In this document: piece by piece, positions 57,000 to 64,000 of the stretch | How positions within the stretch are numbered: the first letter of the stretch is position 1 | Layout of the letters: each line of letters opens with the position of its first letter | Source of the DNA: Streptomyces sp. NBC_01460 | Lineage (GTDB): Bacteria; Actinomycetota; Actinomycetes; Streptomycetales; Streptomycetaceae | Reading direction: 5' to 3' | Assembly (NCBI RefSeq): GCF_036227405.1 | Contig: NZ_CP109473.1 | Location: forward strand, 1,984,001 to 2,048,000 | Length of the DNA stretch: 64,000 nucleotides | The notes under the pieces: generated by a model | The model's database searches: none | What the model saw: the letters and a program-made list of their open reading frames with translations, nothing else | What the model was told of the DNA's origin: nothing | Program-made: the position numbers and the translations under genes

Positions 57000-58121
57000 T
57001 CAGTGATGCGGGTAGCGGCCCTCGGGCCACCTCACCGGCTGCTCCAGCTCCATGGACAGGTCGTCGGCGATCTCCGCGATCACGGACCGCCCCTCGGTGC
57101 GGGCCAGCCAGGCGGCGGGCAGCCGTACGTCGCCGTGGTGCGCGCCGAGCAGATTGCCGCAGACGGAGCCCGTGGAGTCGCTGTCCCCGGAGTGGTTGAC
57201 GGACAGGAGCAGCGCTTCGGCGACGTCCTCGGCCCCCGGGAGCACGAGCACGCAGTACACGGCGATGGCCAGGGCCTCCTCCGCGACCCAGCCCGCTCCC
57301 AGCGACTCGACCCGCTCGGCGGACGGACGGCCGAGGGTCGCGAGGTCGACCGCCGCGCGCAGGGCGGCCGTCGTCTCCTCGTGTCCGCGCCGGCGGCCCA
57401 GGAGGTCCATGGCGCGCAGCACGGCGCCCTCCGGCGAGTCGCCCTCCAGCAGATGCGTGACGATCGCGGCGAGCGTGCCCGCCGCGTACGCACCCGTGGG
57501 ATGGCCGTGGGTGATCAGCGCGCACCTGGCGGCCAGCGAGAAGGCCTCCGCCGCGTCCGCTCCCAGCAGACCGAAGGGGGCCGACCTCATCACCGTGCCG
57601 CAGCCCTTGGAGTGCGGATTGACGGGGCCCGGCAGCACGAGCTCCACGCCGGGCGCCGGGGTCGGGCCGGAGGCCAGCCCCGTCAGGCACGCGTTGCCCG
57701 GAGCGCGGCGCGCGTACAGCCAGGGCTGCTGCCTGAGCCAGCCGGTCCGTACGGGGTCGTCACCGGCGCGCGCGGGCGGGGAGGCGTGGTTCTGGGTGTC
57801 GAGCCAGCGCAGATAGGCATGGCGGACGGTCTCGGTCTCCGCACCCCCGATGCCCTTGGAGGCAGCCCGGGAACGGGCCCTGATCAGCCCCTCGACCGTG
57901 AAGAGCGTCATCTGGGTGTCGTCCGTGATCCGTCCGGCGACCCCGTCGGCATCCGCGACGAGGCCGCGTACGCCCCGCTCGCCGTGGGTGCGGCGGATGC
58001 CGTCCAGGGAGAGGAACTCGACGGGGTTGCCCAGCGCGTCCCCGACGGCGCCGCCCAGCAGCGCGCCGCGCACCCTGGACCGGCGGGCGACTCCGGAACC
58101 CCATGACGCCGTTCCCCGCAT
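57000..58121 (-). CDS. ADP-ribosylglycohydrolase-family protein
   Basis: This 373-residue all-helical enzyme of the DraG/ARH family should remove ADP-ribose from proteins, nucleic acids or small molecules. The binuclear metal site is present: VAGRITDDTQM in the N-terminal part and SVNHSGDSDSTGSVCGNLLGA in the C-terminal part. GALLGGAVGDALG is the common opening. The ATG at 58121 follows CAGGGG; a GTG nine codons upstream (58148) is the alternative. It precedes the methyltransferase by 60 bases. Confidence 0.92.
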   Translation of the reverse strand: MRGTASWGSGVARRSRVRGALLGGAVGDALGNPVEFLSLDGIRRTHGERGVRGLVADADGVAGRITDDTQMTLFTVEGLIRARSRAASKGIGGAETETVRHAYLRWLDTQNHASPPARAGDDPVRTGWLRQQPWLYARRAPGNACLTGLASGPTPAPGVELVLPGPVNPHSKGCGTVMRSAPFGLLGADAAEAFSLAARCALITHGHPTGAYAAGTLAAIVTHLLEGDSPEGAVLRAMDLLGRRRGHEETTAALRAAVDLATLGRPSAERVESLGAGWVAEEALAIAVYCVLVLPGAEDVAEALLLSVNHSGDSDSTGSVCGNLLGAHHGDVRLPAAWLARTEGRSVIAEIADDLSMELEQPVRWPEGRYPHH

Positions 58122-58224
58122 CGCGTACCCCTGCCCTGTCGTCGTCACTGTCCGCTCCCCGTCGGCCGTCCGCCGTCCGCGGTTTCCGTACGCCGTACCG
58201 CGGGGGCATGCTGGAGGAGAGGCG

Positions 58225-58509
58225 ATGCTGATGCGCACCGGAAGTGAACCGTCCACCGCTCGCAGCCCCCTGCGGATGCGACTGTGGCTGAGTGTATGGG
58301 GCATGATCTGGGCCCTGTTCGGCGTGGTGGCCTTCGTGGCGACCGGGCGGGCCGGCTGGGCGACGGCCTGCGCCGTCCTGCTGGCGGTGACGGTCGTGGA
58401 CCTCTGCGTCGTCATCCGTCACCTGCGGCAGGGGCCGCACTACCAGCCCGGCCGGGACGTCCCCCCGTACGAGCCCGAGCGAGGCGGACGGAGTCCCTAC
58501 GTCCCCTGA
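58225..58509 (+). CDS. Small membrane protein, DUF6343-like
   Basis: This 94-residue protein has two membrane segments (LWLSVWGMIWALFGVVAFVATG and WATACAVLLAVTVVDLCVVI) and a conserved polar end (RHLRQGPHYQPGRDVPPYEPER), which I recall as the DUF6343 family of Streptomyces. The ATG at 58225 follows GGAGGAG; an ATG two codons on (58231) is the alternative. Role unknown. Confidence 0.8.
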   Translation: MLMRTGSEPSTARSPLRMRLWLSVWGMIWALFGVVAFVATGRAGWATACAVLLAVTVVDLCVVIRHLRQGPHYQPGRDVPPYEPERGGRSPYVP

Positions 58510-58533
58510 GTTCCGCCGGGGCGGCCGGAGCCG

Positions 58534-58902
58534 TCAGGGACGGTCGTCGAAGCGGGCGGCCCGCAGGTACTCCGGATTCGGGTCGAGCGCGGCGGCCAGC
58601 CGGAAGTGGCGGGTGGCCTGTTCGGGGCGGCCCGCGCGCTGGAAGGTCCGGGCCAGGGCGAAGTGCGCGAAGGCGTTGTCCGGCTCCCGCTCCAGGACCA
58701 GCTCGAACTCAAGCTCGGCCGGGCGCAGTTGAGCGGCGGCGAAGAACGCACGCGCACGCAGCAGCCGGGCCGCGGTGTTCTCCGGATGGGCGGCTATCAC
58801 CGAGTCGAGCAGCTTGACCGCGCCCCGTGGATCCCGGGCGGCGAGCAGCTGCTCCGCCGCGCGGAAGTCGATGACATGGGTTTCCGGGTTTCTCTCGGGC
58901 AC
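58534..58902 (-). CDS. Tetratricopeptide-repeat protein
   Basis: This 122-residue protein is composed of about three TPR units (RAAEQLLAARDPRGAVKLLDSVIAAHPENTAARLLRARAFFAA; AELEFELVLEREPDNAFAHFALARTFQRAG; ATRHFRLAAALDPN). It should serve as a binding module. GTG start after AAGGA. It lies 72 bases after coaE on the same strand; a TPR gene next to coaE is usual in Streptomyces as I recall. Confidence 0.9.
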   Translation of the reverse strand: MPERNPETHVIDFRAAEQLLAARDPRGAVKLLDSVIAAHPENTAARLLRARAFFAAAQLRPAELEFELVLEREPDNAFAHFALARTFQRAGRPEQATRHFRLAAALDPNPEYLRAARFDDRP

Positions 58903-58974
58903 GACACCATCCTTCCCCTCGCCTGCCGCACTTCAACGTCCGGCCGGGTGCCCGTATTCCGGCCGGCCGCCGGG

Positions 58975-59577
58975 TCAGCCGGTGGCGGCCCGGGCGGTGA
59001 GCTCCGACCAGAGAGCGCGGACCTGCGGTTCCAGATCCTCCAGCGGCCCGTCGTTGTCCACGACCAGACCCGCGACGGCCAGCCGCTCCTCGCGGGTGGC
59101 CTGCGCCGCCATCCGGGCGCGGGCGTCGGACTCCGTCATGCCGCGCAGCCGCACGAGCCGGTCGAGCTGGGTCGCGGGAGCCGCGTCCACGACCACGACC
59201 AGGTCGTAGAGAGGAGCGAGGCCGTTCTCGGTGAGCAGCGGGACGTCGTGGACGACGACCGCGCCGGCTCCGGCGGCCCGCTCCAGCTCGGCGGAACGCG
59301 CCCCGACGAGCGGGTGGACGAGGGCGTTGAGCGTGGCCAGCCGCTCGGGGTCGGCGAAGACGATCGAGCCGAGCGCCGACCGGTCCAGGGACCCGTCGGG
59401 CCTCAGGATTCCGGGGCCGAAGGCCTCGACGACGGCCGTGAGCCCCGGGGTTCCGGGCTCGACGACCTCCCGGGCGATCCGGTCGGCGTCGATCAGTACG
59501 GCTCCGTACTGCGCGAGCAGCCGTGACACTTCGCTCTTGCCGGCGCCGATCCCGCCGGTCAGGCCCACTTTCAGCAT
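58975..59577 (-). CDS. coaE: Dephospho-CoA kinase
   Basis: This 200-residue kinase phosphorylates dephospho-CoA, the last step of coenzyme A synthesis. The P-loop [18 protein letters not shown] and the [13 protein letters not shown] block are complete, and the length is that of the monofunctional enzyme. TAGGCT lies six bases before the ATG, pointing to a leaderless message. It is transcribed with the TPR gene. Confidence 0.96.
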   Translation of the reverse strand: MLKVGLTGGIGAGKSEVSRLLAQYGAVLIDADRIAREVVEPGTPGLTAVVEAFGPGILRPDGSLDRSALGSIVFADPERLATLNALVHPLVGARSAELERAAGAGAVVVHDVPLLTENGLAPLYDLVVVVDAAPATQLDRLVRLRGMTESDARARMAAQATREERLAVAGLVVDNDGPLEDLEPQVRALWSELTARAATG

Positions 59578-59583
59578 GCGCCG

Positions 59584-59589
59584 AGCCTA
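59584..59589 (-). promoter_or_regulatory. -10 element TAGGCT for coaE
   Basis: Reading left, TAGGCT ends six bases before the coaE ATG with no ribosome-binding site in the gap. Confidence 0.45.
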
Positions 59590-59620
59590 GCCTCCGGCCG
59601 GCGGGCGGCCGGAGGTCCCC

Positions 59621-60559
59621 TCAGGAATCACCCTCGCGTTCCGCGAGGAAGCGTTCGAATTCGAGGCCGATCTCGTCGGCCGAGGGCAGGTCGACCGGCT
59701 CCGCGACGAGGTTGCCCCGCGTCTCGGATCCCGCGACCGCGTCGTACTGGTGCTCCAGACCCTCGACGAGCGAGACGAGTTCCTCGTCGCCCTGGCCGAC
59801 CTGCCGGGCGATCTCGGTCTGGGTGCGGTGCGCCTCCGTGCGCAGGGTGTGCGCGAGGCTCGGCAGGACCAGCCCGGTCGCCGCGGTGATCGCCTCCAGG
59901 GCGGTGAGCGCGGCGTCCGGGTAGGCGGACCGGGCGACGTAGTGCGGCACGTGGGTGGCGACACCGAGGACGTCGTGCCCGGCCTCCATCAGCCGGTACT
60001 CGACGAGCGCCTCGGCCGAACCGGGGACCTGCGCCTCGTCGAAGAGGCTGCGGTGTCCGGGCATCAGGTCGGTGCGGTTGCCGTGCGGGGTGATGCCGAC
60101 GGGACGGGTGTGCGGAACGCCCATGGGGATGCCGTGGAAGTTGACCGAGAGGCGGACACCCAGCCGCTCCACGACCTGCTCCACGGCGGCGGCGAACCTC
60201 TCCCACTCCACGTCCGGCTCGGGTCCGGACAGGAGCAGGAAGGGCGCGCCCGTGGCGTCCTGCACGACCCGGACGTCCAGGGTGGGCGCCTCGAACGACT
60301 CCCACCGGTCGCGCTTGAAGGTGAGCAGCGGGCGGCGCGCCCGGTAGTCGACGAGCCGGTCGTGGTCGAAGCGGGCCACGATCTGGTGCGGCAGCGTCTC
60401 GAGCAGGCCGTCGACGATCTGCTCGCCGGTCTCGCCCGCGTCGATGTATCCGTCGAAGTGGTAGAGCATGACCAGGCCGGCCGACTCCTGGGCGAGCGCC
60501 ATGTCGACGACGGCCAGGCCCTTCGGCTCCCATTCGTACAAACTCTGCGGATCAGGCAC
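59621..60559 (-). CDS. PAC2-family protein (proteasome-assembly-chaperone-like)
   Basis: This 312-residue protein carries the PAC2 domain: [49 protein letters not shown], and the helical C-terminal half with [42 protein letters not shown]2 proteins relate to a proteasome assembly chaperone in eukaryotes; their role in actinobacteria is not settled. The GTG at 60559 follows GAGGAGGAG. It is followed by coaE 43 bases on. Confidence 0.9.
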   Translation of the reverse strand: MPDPQSLYEWEPKGLAVVDMALAQESAGLVMLYHFDGYIDAGETGEQIVDGLLETLPHQIVARFDHDRLVDYRARRPLLTFKRDRWESFEAPTLDVRVVQDATGAPFLLLSGPEPDVEWERFAAAVEQVVERLGVRLSVNFHGIPMGVPHTRPVGITPHGNRTDLMPGHRSLFDEAQVPGSAEALVEYRLMEAGHDVLGVATHVPHYVARSAYPDAALTALEAITAATGLVLPSLAHTLRTEAHRTQTEIARQVGQGDEELVSLVEGLEHQYDAVAGSETRGNLVAEPVDLPSADEIGLEFERFLAEREGDS

Positions 60560-60641
60560 GGTTACCGCTCCTCCTCGTGTTCCTGGACAAGAACACCCCG
60601 CCCGGCCGTCGCATTCCCGCCCGGGCCGGGTGTCCTCGCGG

Positions 60642-62276
60642 TCAGGCGAGCACACGGCTGTGCAGGGCCGTCACCGCCTTCCGCGCGGAGGTGAACGCCC
60701 CGTGCTGCCAGGCGTCGGTGTGGCTGAGGTAGTCACCGGCGAAGTACACGTGCCCGGCGGGGCTGTTGAGCGGGGCGAAGGCGGGGGCGTCGGGTCCGCC
60801 CGACAGGGAGTGCCAGGACGCCTCCAGGTACGGGGTCTGGCGCCAGTGGTGGGAGAAGGACGTGGCGAGTTCCGTGCGGTACTTGTCGCCGTGGATCTTG
60901 ACGCCCTGGGCGACGGCCCGCGCCTCCCGCTCCCGGGGCGCGAGGGCGGCGTAGGAGTCGGCGTTGGAACCGGTGTTGTAGTAGCCGATGATGGTGCCGC
61001 GCTCGCCGAGGTGGCCGTAGGACGGGTACCAGATGTGCGAGAGGTCCATGTCCGTCTCCGTGATGCCGCCGAAGATCCGGTGGTCGCTCTCCCACCAGCG
61101 GCTCCGGTACTCCAGCCCGATCTTGCCCGCCGAGGACGGCTTGCACGCCTCCAGGGCGGTCTGGACGGCCGGGCCGAGGTTGTGCGCGGTCTTCGCCAGG
61201 ATGTTGGGCGGCAGCGCGGCGATGCAGTAGTCCGCCTCGACGCGGCGGGTACGGCCGGACTGCGTGTAGGTGACGGTGACGCCGTGGGCGGTGTCGGTGA
61301 TGTCGGTGACGGCCGCTCCGGTACGGATCCTGCGCTCGCCGACCGCCCTGGTGAGCGCCGCGGGTATCCGGTCCATGCCGCCCACGGGCTGGAACATCAG
61401 CATGGCCTGGTCGTACTCGAACTCGAAGGAGAAGTAGCGCCCGACACCGCTGGCGAAGACCTCGGAGGCGGTCGGTACGGAGCCGAGTTCCTCCCCCGGG
61501 GTCCCGGCGGCGGCCGGGTCGACGCGGTAGCCGCGCCGGGGGCTGCCGGTGTACTCGAGGGTGTCGCCGATGTCGCCGAACTCCTTGAGGAACTCCAGGA
61601 GGCGCTCCTGGTCCTCGGCGGTGATCTGCCGGTCGAGGGCGCCCATGCCCTCCGCCTTGGCGAGGAGCTCGGCGACGTAGCCGTACACGTCGGCCTTCGC
61701 GGTGCGGTAGCGCACCGGCGCCTTCATGCCCGCCTTCTCGTTGAAGAGGTAGGCGTTGGCATTCTCGTTCGTGAACACCTCGACGGGTACGCCGAGTTCG
61801 CGACAGTAGTCGAGGGTGACCATCCACTGCGGGATCCGGCCCGGCCCCGCGTTCATGTACTGGCCGTCGCTGAAGCGGGCGGTCTGCTTGTTGCCGTGGG
61901 TGTCGGTGGTCGAGTCGCCGCCCCGGACGGTGAAGTTGCGCCCGCCGGTGCGTCCCCGCGCCTCCAGGACCGTGCAGTCGTACCCCGCCTTGCCCAGTTC
62001 GTACGCGGCGGCCAGGCCGGCGATGCCTCCGCCCACGACGACGACCTTCGCCGCCGCCCTGCCCTTCAGAGAGAAGTCGCCGGGGCTCGGGGCCCGGAAG
62101 GCGGGTTCGCGGGCCGCCGCCTGGGCGGTGGGGGCGAGGCCGAGTGCCCCCATGGTGGCGAACATGGCACCGGCGCCGCCGGAGACACCCACGTTGCGCA
62201 GAAAGCTTCGGCGGCTGGCACCCGCCGCTACGGGAGAGACCTGTGAGACGCGTGAGGTGTTCGACATGTGTGTCAT
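60642..62276 (-). CDS. Tat-exported flavin amine oxidase (monoamine/L-amino-acid oxidase family)
   Basis: This 544-residue FAD enzyme has a twin-arginine signal ([33 protein letters not shown]), so it is exported folded with its cofactor. The FAD motif [36 protein letters not shown], the second block [19 protein letters not shown] and a C-terminal [25 protein letters not shown] match the flavin amine oxidase family, nearest to L-amino acid and polyamine-type oxidases. Expected products are an aldehyde or keto acid, ammonia and hydrogen peroxide; the substrate is not readable. GGGGAG precedes the ATG. The region before it holds a LacI-type palindrome. Confidence 0.9.
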   Translation of the reverse strand: MTHMSNTSRVSQVSPVAAGASRRSFLRNVGVSGGAGAMFATMGALGLAPTAQAAAREPAFRAPSPGDFSLKGRAAAKVVVVGGGIAGLAAAYELGKAGYDCTVLEARGRTGGRNFTVRGGDSTTDTHGNKQTARFSDGQYMNAGPGRIPQWMVTLDYCRELGVPVEVFTNENANAYLFNEKAGMKAPVRYRTAKADVYGYVAELLAKAEGMGALDRQITAEDQERLLEFLKEFGDIGDTLEYTGSPRRGYRVDPAAAGTPGEELGSVPTASEVFASGVGRYFSFEFEYDQAMLMFQPVGGMDRIPAALTRAVGERRIRTGAAVTDITDTAHGVTVTYTQSGRTRRVEADYCIAALPPNILAKTAHNLGPAVQTALEACKPSSAGKIGLEYRSRWWESDHRIFGGITETDMDLSHIWYPSYGHLGERGTIIGYYNTGSNADSYAALAPREREARAVAQGVKIHGDKYRTELATSFSHHWRQTPYLEASWHSLSGGPDAPAFAPLNSPAGHVYFAGDYLSHTDAWQHGAFTSARKAVTALHSRVLA

Positions 62277-62319
62277 TGCCTGGCTCCCCTGGTGATCCTG
62301 GTGGTGCGGCGGATCCTGG

Positions 62320-62329
62320 CAAGCGCTTG
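62320..62329. promoter_or_regulatory. Palindrome CAAGCGCTTG, possible LacI-family operator
   Basis: A perfect ten-base palindrome with the AAnCGnTT core of LacI-family operators, 43 bases before the amine oxidase ATG. A direct repeat GATCCTGG lies between it and the gene. Confidence 0.4.
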
Positions 62330-62404
62330 TTACGGGCCGTCAGCGACTCGTGTATCCCACACGTTTCCTCTTTCCGTCTAGGTCCGACGGCGGCCAGGAC
62401 TTAT

Positions 62405-62444
62405 TGGTCCAGACCTTGACATGCCCACGCAGTCCACTTAGCGT
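62405..62444 (+). promoter_or_regulatory. Promoter of the beta-helix gene with chitinase-type element
   Basis: TTGACA (62416-62421) and TAGCGT (62439-62444) are 17 bases apart, a near-ideal promoter. TGGTCCAGACCT (62405-62416) abuts and shares one base with the -35. That 12-mer is what I recall as the direct-repeat element of Streptomyces chitinase promoters, and it resembles DasR sites. The gene starts 75 bases downstream. Confidence 0.6.
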
Positions 62445-62518
62445 CGCGGGCAGTTTCAGAGCCTCGCCCCACATTCACGTACGAGAACCTTTGGCATCTT
62501 CGACGGGAAGGCACCCCC

Positions 62519-63481
62519 ATGCGCGCCCGCACACTGATCCCCGCCCTGCTGACCGCCGCGCTCGTTTCGGGCGCCCCCTCCCTCGCCGCGGCCGACGGGG
62601 CGCGGGCGGCGGCGGTCGTCGACGTGAGCACCGCGGCCCAGCTCAAGGCGGCGCTGGCCGCCGCGGCCCCCGGTGACACGATCCGGCTCGCCGACGGCAC
62701 GTACACCGGCAACTTCAAGGCGACCGTCCCGGCCACCTCCGCCGCGCGGATCACCCTCACCGGATCCCCGGCGGCCGTCCTCACCGCGGGCGGTGGATAC
62801 GGGCTGCACCTGAACGGGGCCTCGTACTGGACGGTGTACGGCCTCACGGTGACCGGCGGCCAGAAGGGCATCGTGACGGACGCGGCGAACGGTGTCGTCA
62901 TCGACTCGGTGACCGTGCACGACCTCGACATGGAGGGCGTCCACTTCCGCACGTCCAGCCGGGACGGCGTCCTGAGGAACTCCCGGATCCACGACACCGG
63001 TCACAACGGCCGGGGCATGGGCGAGGGCGTGTACGTGGGCTCGGCGGGTGACCTCACCGACCGGAGCGACGGAGTCCTGATCCAGGGCAACACCATCGGC
63101 CCGGGGGTCGGCGGCGAGAACGTCGACATCAAGGAGGGCACCACGGGCGCGAGGATCATCGGGAACACCTTCGACGGCAGCGGACTGACCGGCGCCAACT
63201 ACGACGACTCCTGGGTCGACGTGAAGGGCAACGACGTGCTGGTGGAGAACAACAAGGGCGTCCGCACCACGAACAACGGATACGAGACCCACACCCAGCA
63301 GAGCGGCTGGGGCTGCGGCACGGTCTTCCGCGGCAACACCTCGGACCTGACCGGCGCCACCGGCGGCAGACAGCTCGCCGTGAACGTCACCAACCAGAGC
63401 GCCGCCTGCCGCACCACCGTGTACGGCAGCAACACGGTGACCGGCGGCAAGGGGCTGACGAACATCACCGTGACGCCCTGA
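62519..63481 (+). CDS. Secreted right-handed beta-helix protein
   Basis: This 320-residue protein has a Sec signal (LIPALLTAALVSGAPSLAAADGARA) and then the ladder-like repeats of a right-handed beta-helix: ITLTGSPAAVLTAGGGYGLHLNGASYWTVYGLTVTGGQKGIVTDAANGVVIDSVTVHDLDMEGVHFRTSSRDGVLRNSRIHDTG. It ends with a disulfide-suited pair, WGCGTVF and ACRTTVYG. The fold fits polysaccharide lyases or hydrolases (pectate or alginate lyase-like). I cannot name catalytic residues. GGGAAGG lies ten bases before the ATG. The promoter carries a chitin-type element, so it may belong to polysaccharide use. Confidence 0.86.
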   Translation: MRARTLIPALLTAALVSGAPSLAAADGARAAAVVDVSTAAQLKAALAAAAPGDTIRLADGTYTGNFKATVPATSAARITLTGSPAAVLTAGGGYGLHLNGASYWTVYGLTVTGGQKGIVTDAANGVVIDSVTVHDLDMEGVHFRTSSRDGVLRNSRIHDTGHNGRGMGEGVYVGSAGDLTDRSDGVLIQGNTIGPGVGGENVDIKEGTTGARIIGNTFDGSGLTGANYDDSWVDVKGNDVLVENNKGVRTTNNGYETHTQQSGWGCGTVFRGNTSDLTGATGGRQLAVNVTNQSAACRTTVYGSNTVTGGKGLTNITVTP

Positions 63482-63533
63482 GGCCATGAGGCGCTGAGGC
63501 CGTGAGGCCGGCCCGCGCCCGCCCCGGACATGA

Positions 63534-63567
63534 GTGAGGCCCGCCCCCCGGAGGGGACGGGCCTCAC
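63534..63567. terminator. Bidirectional terminator between the beta-helix gene and rpsA
   Basis: GTGAGGCCCG and CGGGCCTCAC form a ten-base stem, extended by CCCC/GGGG inside, between convergent genes. Confidence 0.75.
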
Positions 63568-63606
63568 CTACAGCTCTACAGCCGATGAGCGGCTGGGGTC
63601 AGAGCG

Positions 63607-64000
63607 TCAGCTCTGGCCGCCGGCCAGCTTCTCGCGCAGGGCGGCCAGGGCCTCGTCCGACGCCAGGGCGCCGGAGTTGTCCGCGGACTCCGAGGAGTAC
63701 GAGCCGCCGCCACCGCTGCCGCCGGAGGCAGCCGGGGCAGCGCCGGCCGGGGCGGCAGCGCCCTCGGCAGCGGCAGCCTCGTCGGCCTCGCGGGACTTGA
63801 TGACCTGGGCCTGGTGCTGCTCGAAGCGCTGCTGCGCCTCGGCGTACTGCGTCTCCCAGACCTCACGCTGCGACTCGAAGCCCTCGAGCCAGTCGTTGGT
63901 CTCGGGGTCGAAGCCCTCGGGGTAGATGTAGTTGCCCTGGTCGTCGTAGGACGCGGCCATGCCGTACAGGGTCGGGTCGAACTCGACCGAGGCCGGGTCG
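63607..64000 (-). CDS. rpsA: 30S ribosomal protein S1 (partial, C-terminal tail)
   Basis: The frame stays open to the right edge, so this is the 3' end of a longer gene. The residues DPASVEFDPTLYGMAASYDDQGNYIYPEGFDPETNDWLEG, then RFEQHQAQVIKSREADEAAA, and the end SDEALAALREKLAGGQS are those I recall at the C-terminus of Streptomyces S1, after its S1 RNA-binding repeats. This tail is Ala/Ser/Gly-rich and likely disordered. S1 binds mRNA on the 30S subunit. An internal ATG at 63960 is not the true start. Confidence 0.88.
   Translation of the reverse strand, partial: DPASVEFDPTLYGMAASYDDQGNYIYPEGFDPETNDWLEGFESQREVWETQYAEAQQRFEQHQAQVIKSREADEAAAAEGAAAPAGAAPAASGGSGGGGSYSSESADNSGALASDEALAALREKLAGGQS

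Overview
The window is very GC-rich (roughly 70%), its genes favour G or C in third codon positions, and GTG starts and four-base ATGA/GTGA gene overlaps are common. With WhiA, OpcA, RbpA-type and mycothiol-dependent proteins, this points to the chromosomal core of a Streptomyces species. The gene order (suf, cta, pentose phosphate and glycolysis, whiA cluster, uvrA/uvrB, coaE, rpsA) is, from memory, the order of the central chromosome arm in S. coelicolor. No phage, plasmid, IS element or CRISPR array was seen, and the window looks vertically inherited apart from a few small accessory groups.

Layout. 1-3.4 kb: start of the suf Fe-S assembly operon (sufR, partial sufB) reading left, then a two-gene ABC exporter reading right. 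3.4-7.7 kb: heme A synthase ctaA, a KDG kinase/KDPG aldolase pair, a small unknown gene and heme O synthase ctaB. 7.9-14.6 kb: the pentose phosphate operon tkt-tal-zwf-opcA-pgl, closed by a strong terminator. 14.8-22.5 kb (left): two PH-domain membrane proteins, pgi, an RbpA-family protein, secG, tpiA, pgk and gap. 23.2-28.3 kb (left): uvrC-rapZ-yvcK-whiA, all overlapping. 28.4-40 kb: Tat-dependent Rieske lipoprotein, uvrA, a mycothiol-dependent-type enzyme, an MBL hydrolase, TerC behind a manganese-type (yybP-ykoY) riboswitch, two TerD proteins and uvrB. 40-46.3 kb: MHYT sensor, GlpQ-type phosphodiesterase, Ogt, psuG-psuK, a degenerate uridine-kinase-like protein, an NTF2-fold protein and a secreted cupin. 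46.5-51 kb: an HxlR-type regulator diverging from an aminotransferase/C39-like peptidase pair, a DUF3574 protein, and a SWIM protein paired with an SNF2 helicase that runs to 53.9 kb. 54-64 kb: stomatin-like protein, small lipoprotein, DoxX, methyltransferase, ADP-ribosylglycohydrolase, TPR protein, coaE, PAC2 protein, Tat-exported flavin amine oxidase, secreted beta-helix protein and the 3' end of rpsA.

How the genes work together. Most of the window is central carbon flow: Zwf/OpcA/Pgl with Tkt/Tal feed glucose 6-phosphate through the pentose phosphate pathway, Pgi/TpiA/Gap/Pgk supply glycolysis, and KdgK/Eda form the lower half of an Entner-Doudoroff-like route. CtaA/CtaB make heme A for cytochrome oxidase. 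The three uvr genes give nucleotide excision repair, split over three loci. WhiA, RapZ and YvcK link development and envelope/carbon regulation.

Signals that gene calls alone do not show: a SufR-type CAAC-N6-GTTG operator over the sufR promoter and start codon; a cluster of palindromes between the HxlR gene and the aminotransferase; a chitinase-type TGGTCCAGACCT element fused to a good promoter before the beta-helix gene; a TerD protein fused to an FtsK-like domain lacking a P-loop; many leaderless-type promoters; and tandem duplications that repeatedly straddle stop codons (tpiA, the Rieske gene, psuK, the HxlR gene).
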